The notes: generated by a model from the sequence alone, not told the origin. A DNA stretch of 16,606 nucleotides from Clostridia bacterium (GCA_024404065.1 JAKSQR010000020.1:1-16606); one strand, 5' to 3'; positions 6,883-13,869 are shown, counted from the stretch's first letter. Program-made: numbers and translations.

Positions 6883-6935
6883 GCCGATTTTGAAATCATT
6901 CGGGTACATTGAGCCTTGCTTTGTCACTTTTATAA

Positions 6936-8531
6936 TCAGTGCTGCTCCTTCATAAGCTGAAGGTACTCTTCATAACCAATTTTACGGTCAAAGTGATGTC
7001 CTGTGGTAATATCAATAATTCTGTCTGCAACAGTCTCTACAAACTGATGGTCGTGAGATGTGAAAAGTATGGTCTGTGGGTACTTGATAATGCCCTCGTT
7101 AAGTGAGGCAATGCTTTCAAGGTCAAGGTGGTTTGTAGGCTCATCAAAAATAAGCACATTAGCACCTGAGAGCATCATTTTGCAAAGCATACATCTAACT
7201 CGCTCACCACCTGAGAGCACCTTTGCCTGCTTTAATGCATCATCACCTGAGAACATCATACGGCCAAGCCAGCCTCTTACATCTGTTTCAAATATAAGAT
7301 TTGAGTAGTTGCGGAGCCAGTCAATAAGGTTATCCTCTACACCGTCAAAATACTCGGAGTTATCTGATGGGAAGTAATCCTGACTTGTGGTAACGCCCCA
7401 CTTGATTTCACCCTCATCAGGCTCCATTTCACCTGCAAGAATTTTGAAAAGTGTGGTTTTTGCAACTGCGTCTGTGCCTACAAAAGCAACCTTTTCGCAG
7501 GGGTTAATGGTGAATGAAACGCCATCAAGCACCTTACGGTCACCAACGGTTTTGCTCAGGTTTGTAACTGTAAGTACATCCTTGCCTACCTCTCTGTCGG
7601 GCTTAAAGTCAACGTATGGGAAGCGGCGTGATGATACGGGCATATCGCTTAAATCAAGGCTTTCAAGCAGCTTTCTTCTGCTGGTAGCCTGACGGGATTT
7701 TGATTTATTTGCAGAGAAGCGGGCAATGAAGGCTTTAAGCTCTTCAGCCTTTGCCTCATCCTTTTTATTCTGCTCCTTTAACTGCTTCTGACGAATCTGA
7801 GTGTACTCATACCAGAAGTCATAGTTACCTGTGTAAAGCTCCATTTTACCAAAGTCAATATCCACAATGTGGGTACAAACTGTATTAAGGAAATGACGGT
7901 CATGGCTTACTACAAGCACTGTAGACTGAAGCTCAAGAAGGAAATCCTCAAGCCATTCAATAGCATCGGTATCAAGGTGGTTTGTAGGCTCGTCCATAAG
8001 CAGAATATCAGGGTTACCAAAAAGTGCCTGTGCAAGAAGCACCTTAACCTTCATATCGTTGCTCAGCTCATTCATCATAAGCTCATGAAACTCGTTTGTA
8101 ACACCAAGACCATTAAGTAAAATCTCAGCATCGCTCTCGGCACTCCAGCCGTCCATTTCAAGAAACTCTTCCTCAAGCTCGCTTAAACGAAGACCCTCTT
8201 CCTCAGTGAAATCCTCTTTTGCATAGAGCACTTCTTTTTCATCCATAATCTCTACGAGGCGCTTGTTGCCCATAAGCACTGTACGGATTACGGGGTATTC
8301 GTCAAAAGCGAAGTGATCCTGACGGAGTACAGAAATACGCTCACCAGGAGTGATGGCTATATTGCCGTGAGTAGGCTCAATTTCGCCTGAAAGTATTTTA
8401 AGAAAGGTAGATTTACCTGCACCATTAGCACCGATAATGCCATAGCAGTTACCTCTTGAAAATGTAATATCAGCATGCTTAAAAAGTGGCTTGCCTGAGT
8501 AGGAAAGCTCTACATCAATTGCTGCAATCAT
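6936..8531 (-). CDS. ABC-F family ATPase (YkpA/YbiT-like)
   Basis: A 531-residue soluble protein with two ABC ATPase domains and no membrane segment, the ABC-F arrangement; these proteins act at the ribosomal E site as translation factors or, in some branches, give antibiotic protection. Domain 1 has Walker A GANGAGKST (34-42), a signature position reading ELSNDMKVK (155-163) and Walker B DILLMDEPTNHLD (175-187). A charged interdomain linker (about 243-310) matches the tRNA-interacting segment of ABC-F proteins. Domain 2 has a degenerate Walker A GTDAVAKTT (352-360), a normal signature LSGGE (439-443) and Walker B VLIFDEPTNHLD. Length and layout fit YbiT/YkpA, a housekeeping branch, rather than resistance proteins. 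The ATG at 8531 follows AGGGAGAAACAAT. Confidence 0.9.
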   Translation of the reverse strand: MIAAIDVELSYSGKPLFKHADITFSRGNCYGIIGANGAGKSTFLKILSGEIEPTHGNIAITPGERISVLRQDHFAFDEYPVIRTVLMGNKRLVEIMDEKEVLYAKEDFTEEEGLRLSELEEEFLEMDGWSAESDAEILLNGLGVTNEFHELMMNELSNDMKVKVLLAQALFGNPDILLMDEPTNHLDTDAIEWLEDFLLELQSTVLVVSHDRHFLNTVCTHIVDIDFGKMELYTGNYDFWYEYTQIRQKQLKEQNKKDEAKAEELKAFIARFSANKSKSRQATSRRKLLESLDLSDMPVSSRRFPYVDFKPDREVGKDVLTVTNLSKTVGDRKVLDGVSFTINPCEKVAFVGTDAVAKTTLFKILAGEMEPDEGEIKWGVTTSQDYFPSDNSEYFDGVEDNLIDWLRNYSNLIFETDVRGWLGRMMFSGDDALKQAKVLSGGERVRCMLCKMMLSGANVLIFDEPTNHLDLESIASLNEGIIKYPQTILFTSHDHQFVETVADRIIDITTGHHFDRKIGYEEYLQLMKEQH

Positions 8532-8563
8532 ATTGTTTCTCCCTATTAAAATTTATTCGCCCT

Positions 8564-8593
8564 ATAATATCATAATATTTGTGGTTTTTTCAA
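8564..8593 (-). promoter_or_regulatory. Probable promoter of the ABC-F gene
   Basis: On the minus strand TTGAAA (8588-8593), an 18-base spacer and TATTAT (8564-8569) lie about 33 bases before the ABC-F ATG. It points away from the strong plus-strand promoter at 8625-8654, so the two genes are divergently transcribed. Confidence 0.5.
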
Positions 8594-8624
8594 GTAACAT
8601 ATTAACCATATTGTTTTTTCCCGT

Positions 8625-8654
8625 TTGACATTTTATTGGCACTTACTATATAAT
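8625..8654 (+). promoter_or_regulatory. Strong sigma-A promoter of the TAXI-GltS fusion gene
   Basis: Consensus TTGACA (8625-8630) and consensus TATAAT (8649-8654) are separated by 18 bases and lie about 43 bases before the annotated ATG. This is the best promoter match in the window. No clear operator palindrome was seen around it. Confidence 0.75.
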
Positions 8655-8696
8655 ATGGGTGATAAAAATTAAGGGGTTGATATTATCAAAAGCAAA

Positions 8697-10769
8697 ATGA
8701 GAAAAGCCATACCTGCCCTTGTGATTTGTATAGTGCTAATCTGCCTTACTCTCACAGGCTGTGGTAAAAATGAAAACAAGATTAAAATCGGTACCGGCAG
8801 CACCGGTGGTAACTACTTTAATTACGGCACTAACCTTGCAAAGGCAGTAGATGAAGAAACCGACTACACCATGCAGGTTAAAACAACTGCAGGCTCTGCC
8901 GCTAACCTTAGACTTCTCAGCGAAGGCTATGTGGATATGGCACTTGTGCAGAGTGATACCATGGCAGCAGCTATTGACGGCAAAGGCGTTTTTGCAGATG
9001 GCAAGCTTTCAGGCTTCCATTCAGTTAAAGGTCTTTACGATGAAAGCGTGCAGATAATTGTTGCAAAGGATTCAGCAATTATAGATATTACCGACCTTAA
9101 GGGTAAAAAGGTTTCACTTGGTGAAAAGGATTCAGGTGTTTTACAGAATGCCCTTGATGTGCTTGATGCCTGCGGTATATCTTCAGATAAAATTACTGCT
9201 GAATATCTTTCATTCAGTGACTCATCTGAGGCACTTGCAAAGGGTGATATTGACGCCTTCTTTGTAACTGCAAGTGCGCCTACAACAGCAGTTGTTTCCC
9301 TTGCTGACGAAGCAGATATAAGAGTAATTTCACTTACTAAAGAAACTGCAACAAGGCTTATAAGCGAAAACAGTGCCTACTCAGAAAATGTTATACCTGC
9401 AGGCACTTATAAAAATCAGACTGAAGATATTTACACAGTAGGCGTTACCGCTGTGCTTGTTGCTTCAGACGAATTAAGCCCCGATGCAGAGGCAGCAGTG
9501 CTTAAAATACTTGAAAAGCAGAATAAGGAGCTTCAGGATATCAGCTTCGGCGTAGTAAGTGAAGAAGCTGACGATGGCAAGCTTAATATATCCTTTGATA
9601 TGTATATGACCCTTGGCCTTTCTGTGCTTGTGCTTTATGTTGGTGCATTCCTTCGCAAAAAGATTAAATTCCTTGAGGTATTCTGCATTCCCGCTCCCGT
9701 TATAGGTGGTCTTATTTTTGCAGTGCTTGCAACCATACTTCACGCAACAGGCGCTGTGGATATTACTTATGACGAAACCCTTAAATCAATATGTATGATT
9801 ATCTTCTTCACCTCAGTTGGCTTCCAGGCTAACCTTAAGGTGCTTAAGAGTGGCGGTATAAGCCTTGTAATTTTCTTAATAAGTGTATTTGCACTTATTG
9901 TATGCCAGAATGGTATTGCTCTTGGCCTTTCAAAATTACTTAAAATTGACCCACTTATCGCTCTTTGTACCGGCTCAATCCCCATGGTTGGCGGTCACGG
10001 TACAGCAGGTGCATTCGGTCAGGTGCTTGAGGATTTAGGTCTTGAGCAGGCAACCACACTTTGTACTGCGGCAGCAACCTTCGGCCTTATTATGGGCTCA
10101 CTTATGGGTGGTCCCGTTGGCAGAAGACTTATAACTAAGCACGATTTACTTAAAACAGCAGTTAAAGAGGATGCAACTGTACTTGTAGAGGAAGAAAAGA
10201 AGCACTCACGTAGTGTAAGCAAGTACGCACCCGCTGCATATCAGATTGCCATTGCAATGGGTATAGGCACAATCCTCTCAAACCTTTTAAGCAAAACAGG
10301 TATGACCTTCCCTGCTTACATTGGTGCAATGATTATTGCAGCTATTATGCGTAATGCAGGCGAATACAGTGGTAAAATTACCATACACATGGGCGAAATC
10401 AACGATATAGGCGGTATCTGCCTTTCACTCTTCCTTGGTATAGCAATGGTTACACTCAAGCTGTGGCAGCTTGCAGACCTTGCATTGCCCCTTATCATAT
10501 TACTTGTGGCACAGACCCTGTTTATGTTCCTTTTCTCATACTTTGTTGTTTACAACATTATGGGCAGAAACTACGATGCAGCTGTGCTCTCAGCAGGTAC
10601 ATGCGGCTTCGGTATGGGTGCAACACCAAATGCTATGGCTAACATGCAGGCAATTACAGATAAGTTTGCTCCCTCAGTTAAGGCATACATCCTTGTACCT
10701 ATTGTAGGCAGTATGTTTGCCGACTTTATAAACAGCCTTACAATCACATTCTTTATTAACCTGTTATAA
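8697..10769 (+). CDS. TAXI solute-binding lipoprotein fused to a GltS sodium/glutamate symporter
   Basis: A 690-residue two-part protein. Residues 1-22 are a lipoprotein signal ending LTGC (Cys22). Residues about 28-285 are a TAXI (TRAP-associated) solute-binding domain: KIGTGSTGGNYFNYG, GSAANLRLLSEGYVDMALVQSD and DLKGKKVSLGEKDSGVLQNA are family blocks. From about 298 (FDMYMTLGLSVLVLYVG, then FLEVFCIPAPVIGGLIFA) to 690 it is a full GltS-type carrier with both signature segments, GGHGTAGAFG (432-441) and GFGMGATPNAMANM (637-650). TAXI proteins studied so far bind glutamate and normally serve TRAP permeases; GltS imports glutamate with Na+. E. coli GltS has its N-terminus outside the cytoplasm, so an external binding domain fits. 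Inferred role: binding-protein-assisted glutamate-like uptake. The usual C-terminal HPGA-RYY part of TAXI proteins appears absent. The ATG has a poor ribosome site (AAGGGG 20 bases upstream). A 53-codon gene follows after 12 bases. Confidence 0.9.
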   Translation: MRKAIPALVICIVLICLTLTGCGKNENKIKIGTGSTGGNYFNYGTNLAKAVDEETDYTMQVKTTAGSAANLRLLSEGYVDMALVQSDTMAAAIDGKGVFADGKLSGFHSVKGLYDESVQIIVAKDSAIIDITDLKGKKVSLGEKDSGVLQNALDVLDACGISSDKITAEYLSFSDSSEALAKGDIDAFFVTASAPTTAVVSLADEADIRVISLTKETATRLISENSAYSENVIPAGTYKNQTEDIYTVGVTAVLVASDELSPDAEAAVLKILEKQNKELQDISFGVVSEEADDGKLNISFDMYMTLGLSVLVLYVGAFLRKKIKFLEVFCIPAPVIGGLIFAVLATILHATGAVDITYDETLKSICMIIFFTSVGFQANLKVLKSGGISLVIFLISVFALIVCQNGIALGLSKLLKIDPLIALCTGSIPMVGGHGTAGAFGQVLEDLGLEQATTLCTAAATFGLIMGSLMGGPVGRRLITKHDLLKTAVKEDATVLVEEEKKHSRSVSKYAPAAYQIAIAMGIGTILSNLLSKTGMTFPAYIGAMIIAAIMRNAGEYSGKITIHMGEINDIGGICLSLFLGIAMVTLKLWQLADLALPLIILLVAQTLFMFLFSYFVVYNIMGRNYDAAVLSAGTCGFGMGATPNAMANMQAITDKFAPSVKAYILVPIVGSMFADFINSLTITFFINLL

Positions 10770-10781
10770 GAGGTGCTCACT

Positions 10782-10943
10782 ATGGAAGATAAGAAAGAAA
10801 ATGCAATTCATATTGTTACTGAAAATGTAGCAATTCCCGAAATCAGATTTGATGAAGACCTGCCCGAGAATGATGAAAAAGAAGAATCAGGCGGCATTGA
10901 CTTTGATGTAGCAATCCCCGAGATTCATATCAAAACAGAATAA
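10782..10943 (+). CDS. Small acidic protein of 53 residues with a duplicated VAIPEI motif
   Basis: I do not recognise this family. The ATG at 10782 follows AGAGGTG (5 bases before the ATG) and lies 12 bases after the transporter stop, so the two are almost certainly co-transcribed; a strong terminator follows 6 bases after its TAA. The product is strongly acidic, has no signal or membrane segment, and contains VAIPEI at residues 16-21 and again at 43-48, each followed by a short alternating polar/hydrophobic tail (RFDED, HIKTE). Between the copies is an Asp/Glu/Asn-rich linker. The repeat suggests two equal binding or folding units. A role as cytoplasmic partner or regulator of the transporter is inference from position only. 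Confidence 0.7.
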   Translation: MEDKKENAIHIVTENVAIPEIRFDEDLPENDEKEESGGIDFDVAIPEIHIKTE

Positions 10944-10949
10944 TTACAA

Positions 10950-10983
10950 AGCACGGATGAGCCTTTCATCCGTGCTGTTTTTT
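10950..10983 (+). terminator. Strong intrinsic terminator after the transporter operon
   Basis: AGCACGGATGA and TCATCCGTGCT form a perfect 11-pair stem around a GCCTT loop, followed by G and T6. It closes the TAXI-GltS / 53-residue protein unit. Confidence 0.92.
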
Positions 10984-11009
10984 GCCATAATGCAATAATA
11001 TTTATATAC

Positions 11010-11038
11010 TTGTAAATCAGGTAAATGAGTGATAAAAT
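11010..11038 (+). promoter_or_regulatory. Probable promoter of the IolB-like gene
   Basis: TTGTAA (11010-11015), a 17-base spacer and TAAAAT (11033-11038) lie about 37 bases before the ATG at 11075. The gene therefore probably has its own promoter, independent of the terminated transporter unit upstream. Confidence 0.5.
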
Positions 11039-11074
11039 AGTAAAGTAAATTATAAATGATAGGAGTAATTTCTT

Positions 11075-11848
11075 ATGCTTGAAAATCCTGCATTCAACGA
11101 AAATAACGAAAAAATTCTTTGCGAAATGGGTAAAATTCATCCCACTATGCTTATGAATATCAAGGTTAAGCGCCTTAAAGAGGGCGAAAGCTATGACCTT
11201 ATGGACGATAAGAATGAAACTGCTTTTCTTCTGCTTAAGGGTCAGGTAAGCTTTGACTACTGTGGTGAAAGCGTTACTACCGCTTACAGAGAAAGCCCCT
11301 TTGTTAAAACACCCTACGCACTTCATGTTTGCAAGAGCACAAAGGTAACCGTAAAGGCAGAGAAGGACAGCGAAATTATTATTCAGCAGACCGATAACGA
11401 CCGCACCTTTGATGCAGTTTATTATACCCCTGAGAAGTGCTTATATCAGGAATTTGGTCAGAAGCAGTGGGGCGGCACAGGTCAGCGCACCTGCGCTACT
11501 ATGTTTGACCTTTCAAACGCTCCCTACTCAAACATGGTGCTTGGTGAGGTTTTCCACAATCCCGGCAAATGGTCAAGCTATCCTCCTCATTACCATCCAC
11601 AGCCTGAGGTTTATTACTATCAGTTTGATTATCCACAGGGCTTCGGTGCAGCTTTTATGGGTGACGATGTACAGAAATCCACAGACGGCTCCTTCCTTTG
11701 CGTTGAGCCTAACAACGCTCATCAGCAGGTATGCGCTCCCGGCTACACAATGTACTATGTATGGATGATTCGCCACATTGATGGTGACCCATGGGATAAG
11801 ACAAGAATTTATGAAACAGAGCACGAATGGCTCGCTAACGCTGACTGA
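11075..11848 (+). CDS. iolB: 5-deoxyglucuronate isomerase family protein (IolB-like)
   Basis: A 257-residue double-cupin protein of the IolB family. IolB converts 5-deoxy-D-glucuronate to 2-deoxy-5-keto-D-gluconate in myo-inositol breakdown, a cytoplasmic, metal-dependent aldose-ketose isomerisation. The key block is WSSYPPHYHPQPEVYYYQFDYPQGFG (about 166-191), giving His172, His174 and Glu178 as metal ligands, with His216 in NNAHQQV as the likely fourth. GGTGQRT (133-139) and LGEVFHNPGKW precede it, as in IolB. The PPHYHPQPE stretch is shorter than the longer PPHKHD...PE loop I recall for Bacillus-type IolB. AGGAG lies 9 bases before the ATG. No other inositol gene is visible, so family membership is solid but the exact substrate is not. 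Confidence 0.85.
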   Translation: MLENPAFNENNEKILCEMGKIHPTMLMNIKVKRLKEGESYDLMDDKNETAFLLLKGQVSFDYCGESVTTAYRESPFVKTPYALHVCKSTKVTVKAEKDSEIIIQQTDNDRTFDAVYYTPEKCLYQEFGQKQWGGTGQRTCATMFDLSNAPYSNMVLGEVFHNPGKWSSYPPHYHPQPEVYYYQFDYPQGFGAAFMGDDVQKSTDGSFLCVEPNNAHQQVCAPGYTMYYVWMIRHIDGDPWDKTRIYETEHEWLANAD

Positions 11849-11849
11849 T

Positions 11850-11880
11850 AAAAAATCCGCCCTTTTTTGAGGGCGGATTT
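11850..11880. terminator. Bidirectional terminator between convergent genes
   Basis: AAATCCGCCC and GGGCGGATTT form a perfect ten-pair stem two bases after the IolB-like stop codon. On the minus strand it is followed by T6, giving a clear terminator for the PPOX/membrane pair. On the plus strand the T-run is weaker (ATTT then CTGC), but it still lies directly at the end of the IolB-like gene. Confidence 0.85.
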
Positions 11881-11891
11881 CTGCATTTATA

Positions 11892-12260
11892 TTATTTTGC
11901 GCTTTCTTTTGCTCTTCGCTCTTCTTTTACCTTTGCCCATATAGCATCATACTGCTTCAGCATATCCTGACACTTATTTTCCATAAGATAGTAATGCTTT
12001 ACATAGGGTATAAGCAGCACCATAAGCAAAAATTCAAGTATTAAAAGGGGCATAAAATCTGTAATAATAAATGTAAATACTGTGCCTACTGCAAAGAAAG
12101 CAAAGGCAAGCATTACAAACATGTGCACTATTCTTTCGTGCTGAAACCATTCAAGCTGATGAATATGCTCCTCAAGTAATTCCTCCCAGTTATCTACGGG
12201 AGTTTCTCCGCTTATGCACTTATCTATTCTTTTTGTGTAGGCAATAATTCGTTTCTTCAT
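11892..12260 (-). CDS. Small two-helix membrane protein, function unknown
   Basis: A 122-residue protein that I cannot assign to a named family. It has a basic, polar N-terminal part (MKKRIIAYTKRIDKC, then DNWEELLEEHIHQLEWFQHER). Two adjacent hydrophobic helices follow (about IVHMFVMLAFAFFAVGTVFTF and FMPLLILEFLLMVLLIPYV), with a charged, lysine-rich cytoplasmic-looking tail. I chose the ATG at 12260 because GAGAGAGA sits just before it and because the frame's earlier ATG (12305) lies inside the upstream gene. It starts 16 bases after the PPOX-family stop, so they form a two-gene operon ending at the shared terminator. Confidence 0.75.
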   Translation of the reverse strand: MKKRIIAYTKRIDKCISGETPVDNWEELLEEHIHQLEWFQHERIVHMFVMLAFAFFAVGTVFTFIITDFMPLLILEFLLMVLLIPYVKHYYLMENKCQDMLKQYDAIWAKVKEERRAKESAK

Positions 12261-12276
12261 TTTATCTCTCTCACTT

Positions 12277-12744
12277 TCAGCATTTTCTTTTGCCTGTAAT
12301 TTCATTTACTGTCAATTTATAAACTACGGTGCGGTTCACCGCTGCCTTACTAAATACAAAGCCTTCCCTATGGTAATGATTACAAATAAGCTGAAGGGCG
12401 TCGACTTTCTCATCATAGTCCTCTATAAATGTAATAAAGCCATCGCCTATAACACTTTCATACATCATTGTACAGTATCCTCTTGAGGCGTCAGTCTTAA
12501 GGCTGTGCTTCTGGTCCATTTCAAAGCTTGCTCTGTTATCTTTGTGCATTAAATCAAGCTTCATACCCTCTGTGGCGGAGTGAAAATAAAGCTCTATCTT
12601 ACTGCCATCCCATCTGTAACCGTAATTCAATGGTACAATATATGGGAAGCCCTCATTATTGATTGCTAATCTTAAGGTATCACATTCATCTATTATGCTT
12701 ATTACCTCGTTTATATCTTTTATTTCTCTGTCATTTCTTCTCAC
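12277..12744 (-). CDS. Pyridoxamine 5'-phosphate oxidase-fold protein (NimA-like)
   Basis: A 155-residue member of the PPOX split-barrel flavoprotein superfamily, in the subgroup that includes nitroimidazole-resistance NimA and many uncharacterised FMN- or haem-binding proteins. Visible landmarks are LRLAINNEGFPYIVPLNYGY (24-43), LYFHSATEGMKLDLMHKDNRASFEMD (52-77) and the CTMMYESVIGDGFITFIED segment (91-109). The start is GTG at 12744, spaced 6 bases from GAGGTG; the nearby ATG at 12749 reads straight into a stop. The natural substrate cannot be inferred, and drug resistance should not be assumed. Confidence 0.85.
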   Translation of the reverse strand: MRRNDREIKDINEVISIIDECDTLRLAINNEGFPYIVPLNYGYRWDGSKIELYFHSATEGMKLDLMHKDNRASFEMDQKHSLKTDASRGYCTMMYESVIGDGFITFIEDYDEKVDALQLICNHYHREGFVFSKAAVNRTVVYKLTVNEITGKRKC

Positions 12745-12762
12745 GCCATCACCTCTTTCAAT

Positions 12763-12794
12763 GTGATTATATCACTCATGATGTGACACTTCAA
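12763..12794 (-). promoter_or_regulatory. Promoter of the PPOX gene with an inverted repeat over the -10 box
   Basis: On the minus strand TTGAAG (12789-12794), a 17-base spacer and a perfect TATAAT (12766-12771). The -10 box is embedded in the perfect inverted repeat GTGAT-ATA-ATCAC (12763-12775), which could be a repressor operator. The promoter is divergent from the MoxR operon. Confidence 0.55.
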
Positions 12795-12839
12795 TATGAA
12801 TTGATATGTGTACAGTTTATAAATTTTATGCTATTATTA

Positions 12840-12869
12840 TTGAAATAATAAGTGTAAATATTTTATATT
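12840..12869 (+). promoter_or_regulatory. Probable promoter of the MoxR/DUF58/transglutaminase operon
   Basis: TTGAAA (12840-12845), 18 bases, then TATATT (12864-12869) in a very A+T-rich stretch about 32 bases before the ATG at 12901. The A+T-richness makes alternative placements possible. Confidence 0.4.
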
Positions 12870-12900
12870 ATAGACAGTAATTAAAATGAAGGTGAAGGCT

Positions 12901-13836
12901 ATGACATCACAGGAAAAACTTGTAAATGTTAAAAACGAAATAAGAAAAGTAATTATAGGTAAAGACGAGGTTATAGAGAGTGTGCTTATGGCAATTCTCT
13001 CAGGGGGTCACGTGCTGCTTGAGGATATACCCGGTGTTGGTAAAACCACACTTGCGGTTGCCTTCTCAAAAACTCTTTCATTAGGCTACAAGAGAATGCA
13101 GTTTACACCCGATACTCTGCCATCTGACGTAACAGGCTTTTCAATGTACAATAAGGATACAGGTGATTTTGAGTACAGAGATGGTGCAGTAATGTGTAAC
13201 CTTTTCCTTGCTGATGAAATTAACCGTACATCCCCTAAAACTCAGTCTGCACTGCTTGAGGTTATGGAGGAGGGCAAGGTTACAGTAGATGGTGTTACCC
13301 ATGCTTTACCATCACCCTTCTTTGTAATTGCCACACAGAATCCACTTGGCTCTGCAGGCACACAGAAGTTACCTGAATCTCAGCTTGACAGATTTATGGT
13401 ACGCCTTACAATGGGCTACCCTGACCCGAAGAGTGAATCACTTATTCTTAAAGACGAAAACCGCAACCTGATGGATACCCTGAAGGCAATAGTAAATCTT
13501 GACGAAATAAATGAAATGCAGGCTGAAATTGGCAATATGCACGTTGAGGATTGTATATTTGACTATATTGCCCAGCTTGCCCTTGCCTCAAGAAACAGCG
13601 AATGGCTGCGCACAGGTATAAGCCCCCGTGGTGCAAAGGCTATACTCCGTATGGCAAGAAGCCACGCATTTATAGAGGGCAGAAGCTATGTAGTGCCTGA
13701 GGATGTAATTAAGGTTATGCCCCTTACAAGCTGTCACAGAGTTGCTTTAAGTGCAAAATCCAAAGCAGCAGGCAAAACCGAAGAGGAAGTAATAAAAGAA
13801 ATAATGGGCACAGTACCAATGCCTACAATAAAATAA
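12901..13836 (+). CDS. MoxR-family AAA+ ATPase
   Basis: A 311-residue AAA+ ATPase of the MoxR/RavA group, cytoplasmic chaperone-like enzymes thought to remodel or activate partner proteins encoded next to them. Walker A GVGKTT (45-50), Walker B LFLADE (101-106), the sensor Asn147 in IATQNP and an arginine at 164 (QLDRF) are present; the C-terminal lid contains SPRGAK and a VVPEDV motif. I prefer the ATG at 12901, preceded by AAGGTGAAGG. The ATG 15 bases earlier (12886) has no ribosome site. It is the first gene of a three-gene unit with DUF58 and transglutaminase proteins, an arrangement widespread in bacteria. Confidence 0.95.
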   Translation: MTSQEKLVNVKNEIRKVIIGKDEVIESVLMAILSGGHVLLEDIPGVGKTTLAVAFSKTLSLGYKRMQFTPDTLPSDVTGFSMYNKDTGDFEYRDGAVMCNLFLADEINRTSPKTQSALLEVMEEGKVTVDGVTHALPSPFFVIATQNPLGSAGTQKLPESQLDRFMVRLTMGYPDPKSESLILKDENRNLMDTLKAIVNLDEINEMQAEIGNMHVEDCIFDYIAQLALASRNSEWLRTGISPRGAKAILRMARSHAFIEGRSYVVPEDVIKVMPLTSCHRVALSAKSKAAGKTEEEVIKEIMGTVPMPTIK

Positions 13837-13869
13837 ATCTAACTTAAATTTTATGAAGGGAGGAATAAT

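Noticed and set aside
6711..6935. NiCo, cobalamin or other known riboswitch before larE
   Set aside because: I looked for their conserved core sequences on the minus strand and did not find them; only simple hairpins and a terminator-like stem are visible.
6936..8531. ABC-F gene as an antibiotic-resistance determinant
   Set aside because: Length, linker size and the degenerate second site fit the housekeeping YkpA/YbiT branch; nothing in the sequence supports a resistance role.
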